From the NCBI RefSeq assembly GCF_001593385.1, contig NZ_LUVZ01000046.1, positions 183,749 to 247,748 of the forward strand: DNA of 64,000 nucleotides. Reading direction: 5' to 3'. The DNA is from Chryseobacterium cucumeris. Lineage in GTDB: Bacteria; Bacteroidota; Bacteroidia; Flavobacteriales; Weeksellaceae. This document shows positions 18,597 through 27,812 of this stretch, in pieces (within the stretch, counting starts at the first letter, position 1; the number at the start of each line of letters is the position of its first letter). The notes beneath the pieces are model-generated. The model saw only the letters and a program-made list of their open reading frames with translations, was not told where the DNA came from and did not search any database. Position numbers and translations under genes: made by a program.

Positions 18597-20798
18597 TTAT
18601 TTATTGATAATAAGTTTCTCTGTATATTTCTTACCGTTTGTTGTATTGACAGTTACAAAATAAGTTCCTGCAGCAAAATCATGAACCTGAATTTTTGCGT
18701 AACCTTTCAGATTTCCTTTTTTCACAATCCTTCCTGAACTATCCATTAGGCTGTACAGAGCTTCACTATTTTCATCATCTAGTCTGATATTCACTTCATC
18801 ATGAGAAGGATTAGGATAAACAGCAAAACGATTTGTCTTTATTTCTTTTTTAACCTGCGAAGCTGTTTTCGCTATGGAAAAATTAGTTGTATTCACAGCA
18901 AAATAAATATTTCCCACGGCTTTCACCATAATTCTTGCTGTTCCAATATTTTCATTAGGAAAATTAACTACAGCAGAGCCATTGTTAGGAACATTGGCTG
19001 CAAGAACAGTATCAAAATGATAGCCTCCATCTTTGGAAAGAAGAATGGTAACATACTTTGTGTTTACAGCTCCTGTATCCGTTCCTGCCACATTCCACTT
19101 TATGGTATGGGTACCCGGACTATATGAGTTTCCTGTATGCGAGGTTACTTTAAATGGTCCGGCATTCGTTACGGTTACTACCATAGCATCATGAGCCGTT
19201 TGATTTCCCGTTGCTCTATTATCATTAACAAGCAGTGAAAAATTCAAAGTTCTTGCAACGTTAGGAGTAACTTCCCACATAGGAGTTAAGTTATTAGATA
19301 AAACAGCTGACAAATGCGGGAAATATCTCATATTCTCAGTTTTTGGTAATCTCGATCGGTATACAGGGCCTTGGACATTAGAAGGAAGTGGCGGCTGTAT
19401 GTTATTTTTGTTGTCATATTGTTCCCATAAATAGGTAAGCGGATCATTATCCGGATCTGTTCCCTGACCTGTCAGTAAAAATGCAGTTCCTTTAGGAATA
19501 GAATAATCCAGGCCTGCGTTAGCAGTAGGAACCCTGTTAACCATTCGTCTTTTAGCAGAGCAATCGATATCCCTTGATATAGTATAATACATTTCTTTTA
19601 CGCTGGCAGCATGGAAATAAGCATCACTATGCGGCTGAATACTATTTCCTCCGCATATTCCTGCATATCCCATAATAGTACTGGCACTTCCCGGCTCATA
19701 CGCTGTTCTGTTATTTACATTTCCTTTACAAGCTACGGTATTAGCCCTGAAGGTATGATTGGCTCCAAACTGATGTCCCATTTCATGGGCAACATAATCT
19801 ATATCAAAAGGATCATTAATGGGAGTACCGGAACCTGTAACCCCCTGTGCTTTCAATTTAGAACATATAACCCTCAACCCTGCAACTCCGCCACTGTTGA
19901 CTCCAAAAACATGACCTATATTGTAATGTGCAAATCCTATCACATTATTGATGTTTTTTACATTCTCATTAAGCATCTTATCCTCATCCCCATTGGTATA
20001 GGGGTCAGTTGCCGGATTTCTGTAAATAAGAAGATGGTTATTAGCCACCATCACCATGGTAACGGCTATCGTTTTTTCATATACTCCGTTTACTCTTGTC
20101 ATTGTGGTAGCCATTGCGGCCATTGCACCATGAATTGTTCCGCCGTGATATTTGGTATACTCTCCCGTAACTGCCAATGCCAGCTTATACGTTCTGAATA
20201 CCCCGTCCGAAACCATAGGCCTGCCGGAAACAAAATTATCTGACAGCTGATCATTACCCAATAGCTGATCGGCATCTTCCTGTATGCTGCATCTGAAAGG
20301 CGTAGGATTTTCCGGTAAATCTTCTCTTTTATAATAGATAAAAGAAGTATTATCCTTGGTATAGGCATCCAGATAGCTGATGTTCCATCCATTGAAATAC
20401 ATTATACTGATTCCTGTTTCCGGACTGGTACTGAAACGTATTGTATTTTCCGGATGATTTTCTTCCCACCCGGTGTAAGAACGGATATCGGAGAATCTTT
20501 CCTGAAGCTCAGGTTCCATTATTGAAGCTTCCTGTACAATATAATCATGAAACTCTCCATCAGCATCCGGAAATTTCAGAACAAGGCTATGGTCATCAGA
20601 AAAGCGTTCGGGAGCTTTTTTCAGTTCTTCCTTAATCTTATCAAGGTCAAGATTATACAGGGAAAATGTTTTCGGCATTACATTTCTGGGAGCAAGCTCT
20701 TTTTCTTTCTCCCCATCCGTCTTTTTCCAATAGTTTTGTTGTCCAAAAGTTAATACTGCACCCAATAAACCGAAAAAAATAAATGTTTTGTTTTTCAT
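18597..20798 (-). CDS. Secreted reprolysin-like zinc metalloprotease with type IX sorting domain
   Basis: The 733 residues comprise a signal peptide (1-20), a propeptide-like region to about 200, and a metzincin catalytic domain with zinc motif HEMGHQFGANH at 338-348. Bacteroidota metallopeptidases of this kind have a Met-turn after the zinc site, here STIMGYAGIC. Ig-like/cadherin-type modules follow (about 440-640), then a type A T9SS sorting tail (FAVYPNPSHDEVNIRL to KYTEKLIINK, last 75 residues). The protein should be exported by Sec, moved across the outer membrane by the Por/T9SS system and lose its tail. Confidence 0.92.
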   Translation of the reverse strand: MKNKTFIFFGLLGAVLTFGQQNYWKKTDGEKEKELAPRNVMPKTFSLYNLDLDKIKEELKKAPERFSDDHSLVLKFPDADGEFHDYIVQEASIMEPELQERFSDIRSYTGWEENHPENTIRFSTSPETGISIMYFNGWNISYLDAYTKDNTSFIYYKREDLPENPTPFRCSIQEDADQLLGNDQLSDNFVSGRPMVSDGVFRTYKLALAVTGEYTKYHGGTIHGAMAAMATTMTRVNGVYEKTIAVTMVMVANNHLLIYRNPATDPYTNGDEDKMLNENVKNINNVIGFAHYNIGHVFGVNSGGVAGLRVICSKLKAQGVTGSGTPINDPFDIDYVAHEMGHQFGANHTFRANTVACKGNVNNRTAYEPGSASTIMGYAGICGGNSIQPHSDAYFHAASVKEMYYTISRDIDCSAKRRMVNRVPTANAGLDYSIPKGTAFLLTGQGTDPDNDPLTYLWEQYDNKNNIQPPLPSNVQGPVYRSRLPKTENMRYFPHLSAVLSNNLTPMWEVTPNVARTLNFSLLVNDNRATGNQTAHDAMVVTVTNAGPFKVTSHTGNSYSPGTHTIKWNVAGTDTGAVNTKYVTILLSKDGGYHFDTVLAANVPNNGSAVVNFPNENIGTARIMVKAVGNIYFAVNTTNFSIAKTASQVKKEIKTNRFAVYPNPSHDEVNIRLDDENSEALYSLMDSSGRIVKKGNLKGYAKIQVHDFAAGTYFVTVNTTNGKKYTEKLIINK

Positions 20799-21180
20799 AG
20801 ATTTTCATTATTTGTGTTAAACATTGATATGCTCCGCAATAGAATTCAATACAAAATGAACCTCCTTTTTGCGTATCATAACTTCCTATAAATACAACAT
20901 TTATTAAAAATAAAAGCAATTAAGAATAAAAAACTTTTTTTTCAAAAAATTGATTTAATTACACAATACATTTTTCTTTTTCTATTTTTATTTTTACAAT
21001 AACATCTAATTATGATAAATTTAAAAATAGCTTAAAAACTACCCAATTTCCAGTTGTTATCCCCAAAAACAGTTATCAGCTCCTCATTTTTACATTGATT
21101 GCTGGAATTATAATAGATAAACACAAAAAAAACCGCTCCAAAAAATGGAACGGTTTTCTTATTTTATTTAAAATTTTAGG
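20799..21180. other. Intergenic gap upstream of the protease gene
   Basis: This AT-rich region holds the 5' flank of the leftward protease gene and, at its right end, the sucC terminator. No ORF of credible composition was found. Confidence 0.5.
21122..21158 (-). terminator. Intrinsic terminator of sucC
   Basis: On the minus strand AACCGTTCCA pairs with TGGAGCGGTT (one mismatch), followed by eight T. Confidence 0.85.
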
Positions 21181-22371
21181 TTACGCTAAAACTTCTTTTA
21201 CTTTGTTTGCCGCTTCTTCTAAAGTAATTGCAGAGTGTACCGGAAGACCAGACTCGTCAATTAATTTTTTAGCTTCTACAGCGTTAGTTCCCTGTAATCT
21301 TACGATCAATGGAACAGGAAGGCTACCCATAGCTTTGTAAGCATCTACAACCCCCTGAGCAACTCTGTCACATCTTACAATACCTCCGAAGATGTTAATC
21401 AAAATAGCTTTTACGTTTGGATCTCTTAAGATGATTCCGAAAGCTGTCTGTACTCTCTGAGCATCTGCAGTACCACCTACGTCAAGGAAGTTTGCAGGGT
21501 TACCACCAGATAATTTGATGATATCCATAGTCGCCATTGCAAGACCAGCTCCGTTTACCATACAAGCAACGTTACCATCAAGTTTTACGAAGTTAAGACC
21601 TGCTTCACCAGCTTCTACATCCATTGGATCTTCTTCTCTTGTATCTCTCAATTCTGCTAAGTCTTTGTGACGGAACAATGAGTTGTCATCTAAAGTTACT
21701 TTAGCATCTACAGCGATAATTTTGTTATCGGAAGTTTTTAATACAGGGTTGATTTCGAAAAGAGATGCATCAATACCTGTGTAAGCATTATAAAGAGAAC
21801 CGATGAATTTTACAAATTCTTTGAAAGCATTTCCTTCAAGACCTAGGTTGAAAGCAATTTTTCTAGCCTGGAATCCCTGAAGACCTAAAGCAGGATCAAT
21901 GATTTCTTTGTGGATCAAATGAGGAGTTACTTCAGCAACGTGCTCAATATCCATACCACCTTCAGTAGAATATACGATTGTATTTTTACCTTCAGCTCTG
22001 TCTAATAGAATAGAAACATAAAATTCTTTAGTTTCTGACTCACCTGGATAATATACATCCTCTGCAACCAAAACAGAATTTACTTTTTTACCTTCAGCAG
22101 AAGTTTGTGGAGTAATCAACTGCATTCCGATGATGTTCTGAGCGTTTTCTTTAAGCTTATCCATGTTTGGAGAGAACTTTACACCACCACCTTTACCACG
22201 ACCACCTGCGTGGATCTGAGCTTTTACTACCCACCCTTGAGCGCCAGTTTCAGCAGTTAGTTTTTCAGCAGCAGCTACAGCTTCATCTACGTTGTTTGCA
22301 ACGAAACCACGTTGGATAGCTACTCCATACTTTGATAAAATCTCTTTTGATTGATACTCGTGAAGATTCAT
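21181..22371 (-). CDS. sucC: Succinate-CoA ligase (ADP-forming), beta subunit
   Basis: This is the TCA-cycle enzyme subunit that binds nucleotide and succinate. It has 396 residues, the family length. Seen: MNLHEYQSKEILSKYGV start, ATP-grasp lysine in VVKAQIHAGGRGKGGGVK, acid cluster FEINPVLKT and AVDAKVTLDDN, and the succinyl/CoA-side GGTADAQRV and NIFGGIVRCD. sucD is not adjacent, which is common in flavobacteria. A clean -7 box and a terminator bracket it as a single-gene unit. Confidence 0.96.
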   Translation of the reverse strand: MNLHEYQSKEILSKYGVAIQRGFVANNVDEAVAAAEKLTAETGAQGWVVKAQIHAGGRGKGGGVKFSPNMDKLKENAQNIIGMQLITPQTSAEGKKVNSVLVAEDVYYPGESETKEFYVSILLDRAEGKNTIVYSTEGGMDIEHVAEVTPHLIHKEIIDPALGLQGFQARKIAFNLGLEGNAFKEFVKFIGSLYNAYTGIDASLFEINPVLKTSDNKIIAVDAKVTLDDNSLFRHKDLAELRDTREEDPMDVEAGEAGLNFVKLDGNVACMVNGAGLAMATMDIIKLSGGNPANFLDVGGTADAQRVQTAFGIILRDPNVKAILINIFGGIVRCDRVAQGVVDAYKAMGSLPVPLIVRLQGTNAVEAKKLIDESGLPVHSAITLEEAANKVKEVLA

Positions 22372-22409
22372 ATTATTTTTATTATTTTATTTTAATATTT
22401 AAAGGTTGA

Positions 22410-22417
22410 CAAATTTA
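22410..22417 (-). promoter_or_regulatory. -7 promoter box of sucC
   Basis: TAAATTTG on the minus strand matches TAnnTTTG, 38 bases before the start codon. Confidence 0.55.
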
Positions 22418-22562
22418 CTAAAAATGAATAAGGTTAAAAAGAAAATTATAGAACTTTTAACGCATTCTGTAAGTTTATATGCGATCTTATCAGATTCAAG
22501 GCGGTGAATCTATGAATAATATGATAATGATCATAAAAAAACTAAATCTCACGATCATATTC

Positions 22563-22627
22563 TAATGACATTTTAATGTCATTCTAATGTAGATAAGAAT
22601 ATTAACAAATCCCATCTATTATCTTTG
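22563..22627 (+). promoter_or_regulatory. Promoter of the export operon with three 11-bp direct repeats
   Basis: TAATG occurs at 22563, 22574 and 22585, exactly 11 bases apart, each in a similar 11-base unit (the first two read TAATGACATT and TAATGTCATT). Downstream, TATCTTTG at 22620-22627 matches the -7 box. Direct repeats at one helical turn are typical of OmpR/PhoB-class response regulator sites. Transcription from this box would give a leader of about 195 bases before the ABC gene. The rest of the 22372-22827 gap shows nothing else definite. Confidence 0.5.
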
Positions 22628-22827
22628 AAGCCCGGAAATAAAACATACCTATTTCATGAATTTTCAGATGAAATTCAATTCAGGTAAAAGTCCTTATTTC
22701 AGAAAAAGTGATCACCAAATCCTATCAATTTCCTGGAAAACAAAAGCTGTTTCCAGTGACAACAGATGATATTCAAAGGAAAATTCACAACTTAAAAAAA
22801 CAGTTAATCTTTTACTAAAGAAGAAAA

Positions 22828-24498
22828 ATGGAAATACCAGCTAATGAACAGGGAAAAAGGCTCATCCGCTACATTACAAAAGAAAAAAAAGATGTTACCA
22901 ATATTTATTTCTATGCTATTCTGAATGGTTTAGTCTTGCTGAGCGTACCTTTAGGAATACAGTCTATTGTAAGCTTTGTGATGGGAGCTACGATGACAAC
23001 TTCCATTTATATCCTCATATTTTTTGTCGTAATCGGAACCTGGCTTGCCGGATATTTCAGATTAAAAGTGATCCAGATAATTGAAAAGATACAGCAGAAA
23101 ATATTTGTAGAATTTTCCATCGCCATAGCAGACAAAATCCCCAAAGCAGATCTTTCCTACACCAGAAAATACTACCTTCCGGAACTTGTCAACCGATTCT
23201 TTGATATTCAGAATCTTCAGAAAGGAATTTCAAAAATATTACTGGAAATTCCTACTGCTTTAATACAGATTGTTTTTGGGATTCTCTTGCTCTCTTTTTA
23301 TCATCCTTGGTTTTTAGCATTCGGAGGTCTGGTTATTCTCTCTGTTGTAATTATTTTCAGATATACGATGGAAAGCGGAATCAAATCCAGCATTGAAGAG
23401 AGCAACAAAAAATACGATACAGCAGCATGGATAGAGGATATCGCCGGTTCTGTAAAAACATTTAAAATGCATTCTGAAGATGATTCTCATTTAAAAGGAA
23501 CTGATGAAAGAGTGATAGAATATCTTAAGCACAGAACAGCTCATTTTAAAGTACTCGTTTTTCAGTATAAAACAATTATTGCTTTTAAAGTCATCATTAC
23601 TTTAGCAATGCTGGCCATTGGAACCTATCTTCTGATTAATCAAAAGCTGAATATCGGAGCATTCATTGCCACAGAAATTGTTGTTCTAAGCATCATGTCT
23701 GCTGTAGAAAAGCTTATTGTAAGCCTTGAAAGTTATTATGATCTGATTGCGTCTTTTGCCAAACTCTCTAAAATCACTGAACTTAAAGAGGAACCCAACG
23801 GAGAAATCACATTATCTCAGAAAGAAAAAGGGACAGAAATTGAATTTAAAAATGTAAGCTTTTCATTTAATGATAATACTCCCATCCTTTCGGACCTTAA
23901 TTTCAAAATCAAAGAAAACAGTCTGAACATTCTAACAGGAAAACTGGGAGCGGGAAAAACCCTTCTGCTTAATATGATCACAGGATTCTTCGAGCCCAGC
24001 TCAGGAGCAATTCTGATTGATAAAATTCCATTAAAAAATATAGAGAAAAAACACTGGAGAAATAATGTTGGACTTTATCTGGAAAATATGAAGATCATTC
24101 AGGGAACCGTTAAAGAAAACATCCTATTAGGAAGCAGCCAGAGCCACACAGAAGATATTCTTGAGCTTTCTGAAAATATGGATATAGAAAATATTTCAAG
24201 TATGTTCAGCAGCGGATTCTTTACAGAAGTAAGTGAAACTGATCCTGAAATCACATTCAGTTCAAAGAAAAAAATACTGCTGCTTCGTGCTCTCCTCGGT
24301 AACAAAAAACTTATCATTCTGGAAAATCCTTTTGCAGGAATCCGTGAAGAATATCAGGACAAAATGATAAAATATCTCCAGAAAATCAAGGAAAACACAA
24401 CTATTATTATTGTTTCTCAGGATACAGAACTGCTACAATATGCCGATCAGCATTTTCATCTGGAAGGAGGAACATTAAAAACACTTCAAAACAATTAG
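22828..24498 (+). CDS. ABC exporter-like protein with degenerate ATPase motifs
   Basis: The 556 residues include five or six membrane helices in the N-terminal 310 residues (ABC type 1 exporter fold) and a nucleotide-binding domain. Walker A is intact (GKLGAGKT, about 371-380). The other catalytic elements depart from consensus: the signature region reads ITFSSKKK in place of LSGGQ, Walker B reads LIILENP (Asp to Glu, catalytic Glu to Asn), the Q-loop reads GLYLEN, and the H-loop reads IIVSQD with no His. No peptidase C39 domain is present. It is followed 4 bases later by an adaptor and a TolC-like gene, so it is the inner membrane part of a type I-like exporter. Whether it hydrolyses ATP is doubtful. 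Confidence 0.8.
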   Translation: MEIPANEQGKRLIRYITKEKKDVTNIYFYAILNGLVLLSVPLGIQSIVSFVMGATMTTSIYILIFFVVIGTWLAGYFRLKVIQIIEKIQQKIFVEFSIAIADKIPKADLSYTRKYYLPELVNRFFDIQNLQKGISKILLEIPTALIQIVFGILLLSFYHPWFLAFGGLVILSVVIIFRYTMESGIKSSIEESNKKYDTAAWIEDIAGSVKTFKMHSEDDSHLKGTDERVIEYLKHRTAHFKVLVFQYKTIIAFKVIITLAMLAIGTYLLINQKLNIGAFIATEIVVLSIMSAVEKLIVSLESYYDLIASFAKLSKITELKEEPNGEITLSQKEKGTEIEFKNVSFSFNDNTPILSDLNFKIKENSLNILTGKLGAGKTLLLNMITGFFEPSSGAILIDKIPLKNIEKKHWRNNVGLYLENMKIIQGTVKENILLGSSQSHTEDILELSENMDIENISSMFSSGFFTEVSETDPEITFSSKKKILLLRALLGNKKLIILENPFAGIREEYQDKMIKYLQKIKENTTIIIVSQDTELLQYADQHFHLEGGTLKTLQNN

Positions 24499-24502
24499 TA
24501 AA

Positions 24503-25816
24503 ATGAAACTACAGTCGTTTGACAATATCTATCATATTCATAAAAAGTCACGGGTAAAAAGATGGTTTCTGTTTATCTTCATAGGCGGTATAATTACCTT
24601 ATTTCTCCCTTGGACACAGAATATTAAAGTGAAAGGAAATGTAACCTCTCTTTATCAGGAACAGCGTCCACAGCAACTTCACTCTCCTATCCCGGGAAAA
24701 ATCATCAAATGGTATGTTAAAAACGGAGATTATGTAAAAAAAGGAGATACTTTACTGCAGCTTTCCGAAATAAAAGATGATTATTTAGATCCGCTTTTGG
24801 TACAGAGAACACAGGAACAGGTAAATGCTAAAAAGGGAGTAAGAAATTTCTATGAAGCAAAAGCAGTAACAGTGAAAACCCAGCTTGAAGCCTTACATTC
24901 AGCCAGAAACTTAAAACTGAATCAGCTCAAAATAAAAATAAGCCAGCTTAATAATAAACTTACCGGTGAAGAAGCAGAACTCACCGCTGCTAGTAATGAA
25001 CTTAAGCTTTCAGAAGACCAGTTTGCGCGGCAGAAAAAAATGTATGAGGAAGGTTTGGTTTCTCTTACCCAGTTTCAGCAAAGAAGTATTTCTTATCAAA
25101 ATGCTGTTGCCAAAAAAACAGCATCAGAAAATAAAGTGGCTCAAACCCGTCAGGAAATTATCAATATAGGAATTGAACAGAATTCTGTGATTCAGGATTA
25201 CACAGAGAAACTCAGTAAAATAGAAGGAGACCGTTTTCAAAACATGGGGCAGATTGAGGGCAGTGAAGGTGAAATTGCCAAGCTCGAAAATCAAGTGGCC
25301 AATTACAAAGCAAGACAGGGCTTATATTTCATTATTGCATCACAGGACGGTCAGATTGTACAGCTTAATAAAACAGGAATTGGTGAAGTTTTAAAAGATG
25401 GTGAAAATATTGGGACAATTGTTCCCACAGCAGTAGATTATGCAGTTGAGATTTATATAAAACCTGTGGATCTCCCGCTTGTGAAAGAAGGTCAGCGTGT
25501 GATGTGCATTTTTGATGGATTTCCTGCCATTGTATTCTCGGGATGGCCCAATTCCAGCTACGGAACATTTGCAGGCAAGGTGGTTGCCGTGGAAAGCAAT
25601 ATCAGTGCAAACGGACTTTTTAAAGCATTGATTATTGAAGATAAAAAGGAAAAAAGATGGCCTCCAAAAATTAAAATGGGAGGAGGTGTACAGGGAATTG
25701 CCATTCTTAATGATGTTCCTATCTGGTATGAACTATGGAGAAATATCAACGGTTTTCCACCAGATTATTATGAAGTAAAAAATGATCAAACTGCTAACTA
25801 TGAGAAAACAAAGTAA
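24503..25816 (+). CDS. HlyD-family periplasmic adaptor
   Basis: The 437-residue membrane fusion protein has one N-terminal membrane helix (about 20-42), a biotinyl-lipoyl half-motif (SPIPGKIIKWYVKNGDYVKKGDTLLQL), a long alpha-helical hairpin (about 100-270, rich in Lys, Gln and Glu), the second lipoyl half (QDGQIVQLNKTGIGEVLKDG) and a beta-barrel domain. It bridges the ABC protein and the outer membrane channel. It lies 4 bases after the ABC gene and overlaps the next by 17 bases. Confidence 0.88.
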   Translation: MKLQSFDNIYHIHKKSRVKRWFLFIFIGGIITLFLPWTQNIKVKGNVTSLYQEQRPQQLHSPIPGKIIKWYVKNGDYVKKGDTLLQLSEIKDDYLDPLLVQRTQEQVNAKKGVRNFYEAKAVTVKTQLEALHSARNLKLNQLKIKISQLNNKLTGEEAELTAASNELKLSEDQFARQKKMYEEGLVSLTQFQQRSISYQNAVAKKTASENKVAQTRQEIINIGIEQNSVIQDYTEKLSKIEGDRFQNMGQIEGSEGEIAKLENQVANYKARQGLYFIIASQDGQIVQLNKTGIGEVLKDGENIGTIVPTAVDYAVEIYIKPVDLPLVKEGQRVMCIFDGFPAIVFSGWPNSSYGTFAGKVVAVESNISANGLFKALIIEDKKEKRWPPKIKMGGGVQGIAILNDVPIWYELWRNINGFPPDYYEVKNDQTANYEKTK

Positions 25817-27203
25817 ACTTCTTTTTATATTGATCTTTCTTTTTTTCCAGTATCATAAAGCACAGGATTCTCTCATGATTTCAGCAAATGAATTTCTAGC
25901 GGTGGTAAAAAATTATCATCCAATGGCATTGAAATATCAACTGCAAAACAAAATTGCGCAATCTGAGATTACTAAAGCAAGAGGAAATTTTGATCCTATT
26001 TTAGGAGGAAAACTGGGCGAAAAGAACATTGACGGTGTACAATATTACAGACAAAAAAATATTGAACTGGGTATTCCTACCTGGTACGGAATTGATCTTA
26101 CGGCAGGATATCAATATCTGGATGGTGAAAAACTCAACTCCAGTGAAACCAAAGGTGGCATTTACAGCATGGGAATTACTGTTCCTTTAGCTAAAAATCT
26201 TTTGTATGATAAACGAAGAGCAGCATTGGATCAGGCGAAATTTGCTTCGAAAATGACGGAAGCTGAACAGACTGTACTTACCAATGAACTTCTTCTTGAA
26301 GCAGAAAACACCTATTGGGAATGGGTACAAAGTTTCGAAATTTACAAGCTGCAAAACAAAGCGGTTGAGGTCAGCAAAAAACGTCTGCAGCTCACCCGGA
26401 AAACTTTTGAATATGGAGAAAGAGCAGCTATCGATACTGTTGAAGCAGCTTCTCAGCTACAGAGCTTTGAACTTCAGCAGAAAGAAGCCTATTTAAATTT
26501 TGTTAAAAACACCCAGCAGCTGCAGTTATTTTTATGGAAAGAGAATCGTGAAATTTATGAAATCTCACAACTTTTTTATCCTGCAGATCATCTTTCAGAT
26601 CATACCGCCTACTCAGATTTTGAATTTCTTCTGCAGGAAATTAAAACAAAAGAAACCACCAACCATTGGTCTGTACAGTATTATACTCAGAAACATCATA
26701 TTTTAGAAAGTGAACGGAAGCTGAAATGGCAGAGCTTTCTTCCCAAGTTTGATTTTACTTATAATTTCTTCAACAAAGAGAATTATCAGTCAGATTACCT
26801 TCCTCTTTTTGACAATAATTTTCAATATGGATTAAAACTTGAAATACCGGTATTTCAAAGGGAAGCCAAAGCCAGTTATCAAATGGCCAAAATTAAAATA
26901 GAACAAAATAAACTTGATACTGAATTCAAGAAAAGAGAGCTTACCACGAAAATTGAAACCTATAAAAACGAACTTTTAAATTACCATACCCAGATAGCCC
27001 TTTCACAAAATAATCTTATGAATTACCAGCAACTTCTTACTGCAGAAGAAACAAAGTATGCGAACGGTGAGAGTTCTCTTTTCCTGATCAATTCAAGGGA
27101 AAATAAAATGATTGAAGCACAGGAAAAATTCATTTCCATCAAAGCGAAATTTCTTAAAAGCTTTAATAAACTTAAATGGATGAATGAAAATTTCTCTTTA
27201 TAA
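25800..27203 (+). CDS. TolC family outer membrane channel protein
   Basis: The 467 residues begin with a signal peptide (MRKQSKLLFILIFLFFQYHKAQ). They show the internal duplication of TolC-type proteins: two long helical regions rich in Glu, Gln and Lys (about 150-240 and 370-460), separated by strands such as DPILGGKLGEKNI. It forms the outer membrane duct of the exporter. The ATG at 25800 is preferred over one 18 bases upstream, because only it puts the signal peptide at the N-terminus. It overlaps the adaptor gene by 17 bases and ends the operon. Confidence 0.87.
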   Translation: MRKQSKLLFILIFLFFQYHKAQDSLMISANEFLAVVKNYHPMALKYQLQNKIAQSEITKARGNFDPILGGKLGEKNIDGVQYYRQKNIELGIPTWYGIDLTAGYQYLDGEKLNSSETKGGIYSMGITVPLAKNLLYDKRRAALDQAKFASKMTEAEQTVLTNELLLEAENTYWEWVQSFEIYKLQNKAVEVSKKRLQLTRKTFEYGERAAIDTVEAASQLQSFELQQKEAYLNFVKNTQQLQLFLWKENREIYEISQLFYPADHLSDHTAYSDFEFLLQEIKTKETTNHWSVQYYTQKHHILESERKLKWQSFLPKFDFTYNFFNKENYQSDYLPLFDNNFQYGLKLEIPVFQREAKASYQMAKIKIEQNKLDTEFKKRELTTKIETYKNELLNYHTQIALSQNNLMNYQQLLTAEETKYANGESSLFLINSRENKMIEAQEKFISIKAKFLKSFNKLKWMNENFSL

Positions 27204-27207
27204 AACC

Positions 27208-27240
27208 AAAAAAGTTCAGGAAACTCCCTGAACTTTTTTA
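27208..27240 (+). terminator. Terminator of the export operon
   Basis: AAAAGTTCAGG pairs with CCTGAACTTTT around a 6-base loop, with a T run after it. Confidence 0.88.
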
Positions 27241-27424
27241 TTGATATTCTGGTCTAAAAATACACCAGAAATTGTTTTATAAGTCAATATTACTATTACC
27301 GCCCACCAGACCAGTCACAGCCCACATAAAAAAGTGCGGCTGAATACAAACGGATTGAATCTGATAGGTTAATCTAAGAGATTGAATGTTCGTATTAACC
27401 TTTTTCTTCTGTTAATCTTCATTC

Positions 27425-27811
27425 TTATATTCTGTTTTTGGCAAAATATAAGATCAGCATTCCCCAGCTCAAGATCATCATCAGACCTCCAAGCGGAGTG
27501 ATAGGGCCTAAGAATTTAAGATTCATTCCCAGATAATCCTGCATGCTTAAGAAATAGATACTTACTGAGAATAAAAATGTTCCTGCAATCATTAAAATGG
27601 AAGTCCATTTTTCAGCGGAAGTTTCAAATTTTAAGATATATCCGATGATCAGCAGGAAAAAAGCTGCATACATCTGGTATCTTACTCCTGTTTCAAAACT
27701 TTCCAGTCTTTCCACAGCTAATATTTTCTTTAAAGCGTGTGCTCCGAATGCACCAAGGATTACAGAAACCATTCCGTAAACTGCTCCAAAAACTAAAGTA
27801 ATTGTTTTCAT
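27425..27811 (-). CDS. DUF423 domain-containing membrane protein
   Basis: The 128 residues form four membrane helices with the family's opening segment (FGAVYGMVSVILGAFGAHALKK) and conserved RYQMYAAFFLLI. The family (YgdD/YwdK-like) is widespread and of unknown biochemical role. It is the last gene of the HMG-CoA reductase operon, starting 1 base after its predecessor stops. Confidence 0.88.
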   Translation of the reverse strand: MKTITLVFGAVYGMVSVILGAFGAHALKKILAVERLESFETGVRYQMYAAFFLLIIGYILKFETSAEKWTSILMIAGTFLFSVSIYFLSMQDYLGMNLKFLGPITPLGGLMMILSWGMLILYFAKNRI

Positions 27812-27812
27812 T

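Noticed and set aside
19611..20243. A 210-codon ORF antisense to the protease gene
   Set aside because: It lies wholly within the clear metalloprotease gene and has the Ser/Ile/His-rich composition of a shadow frame.
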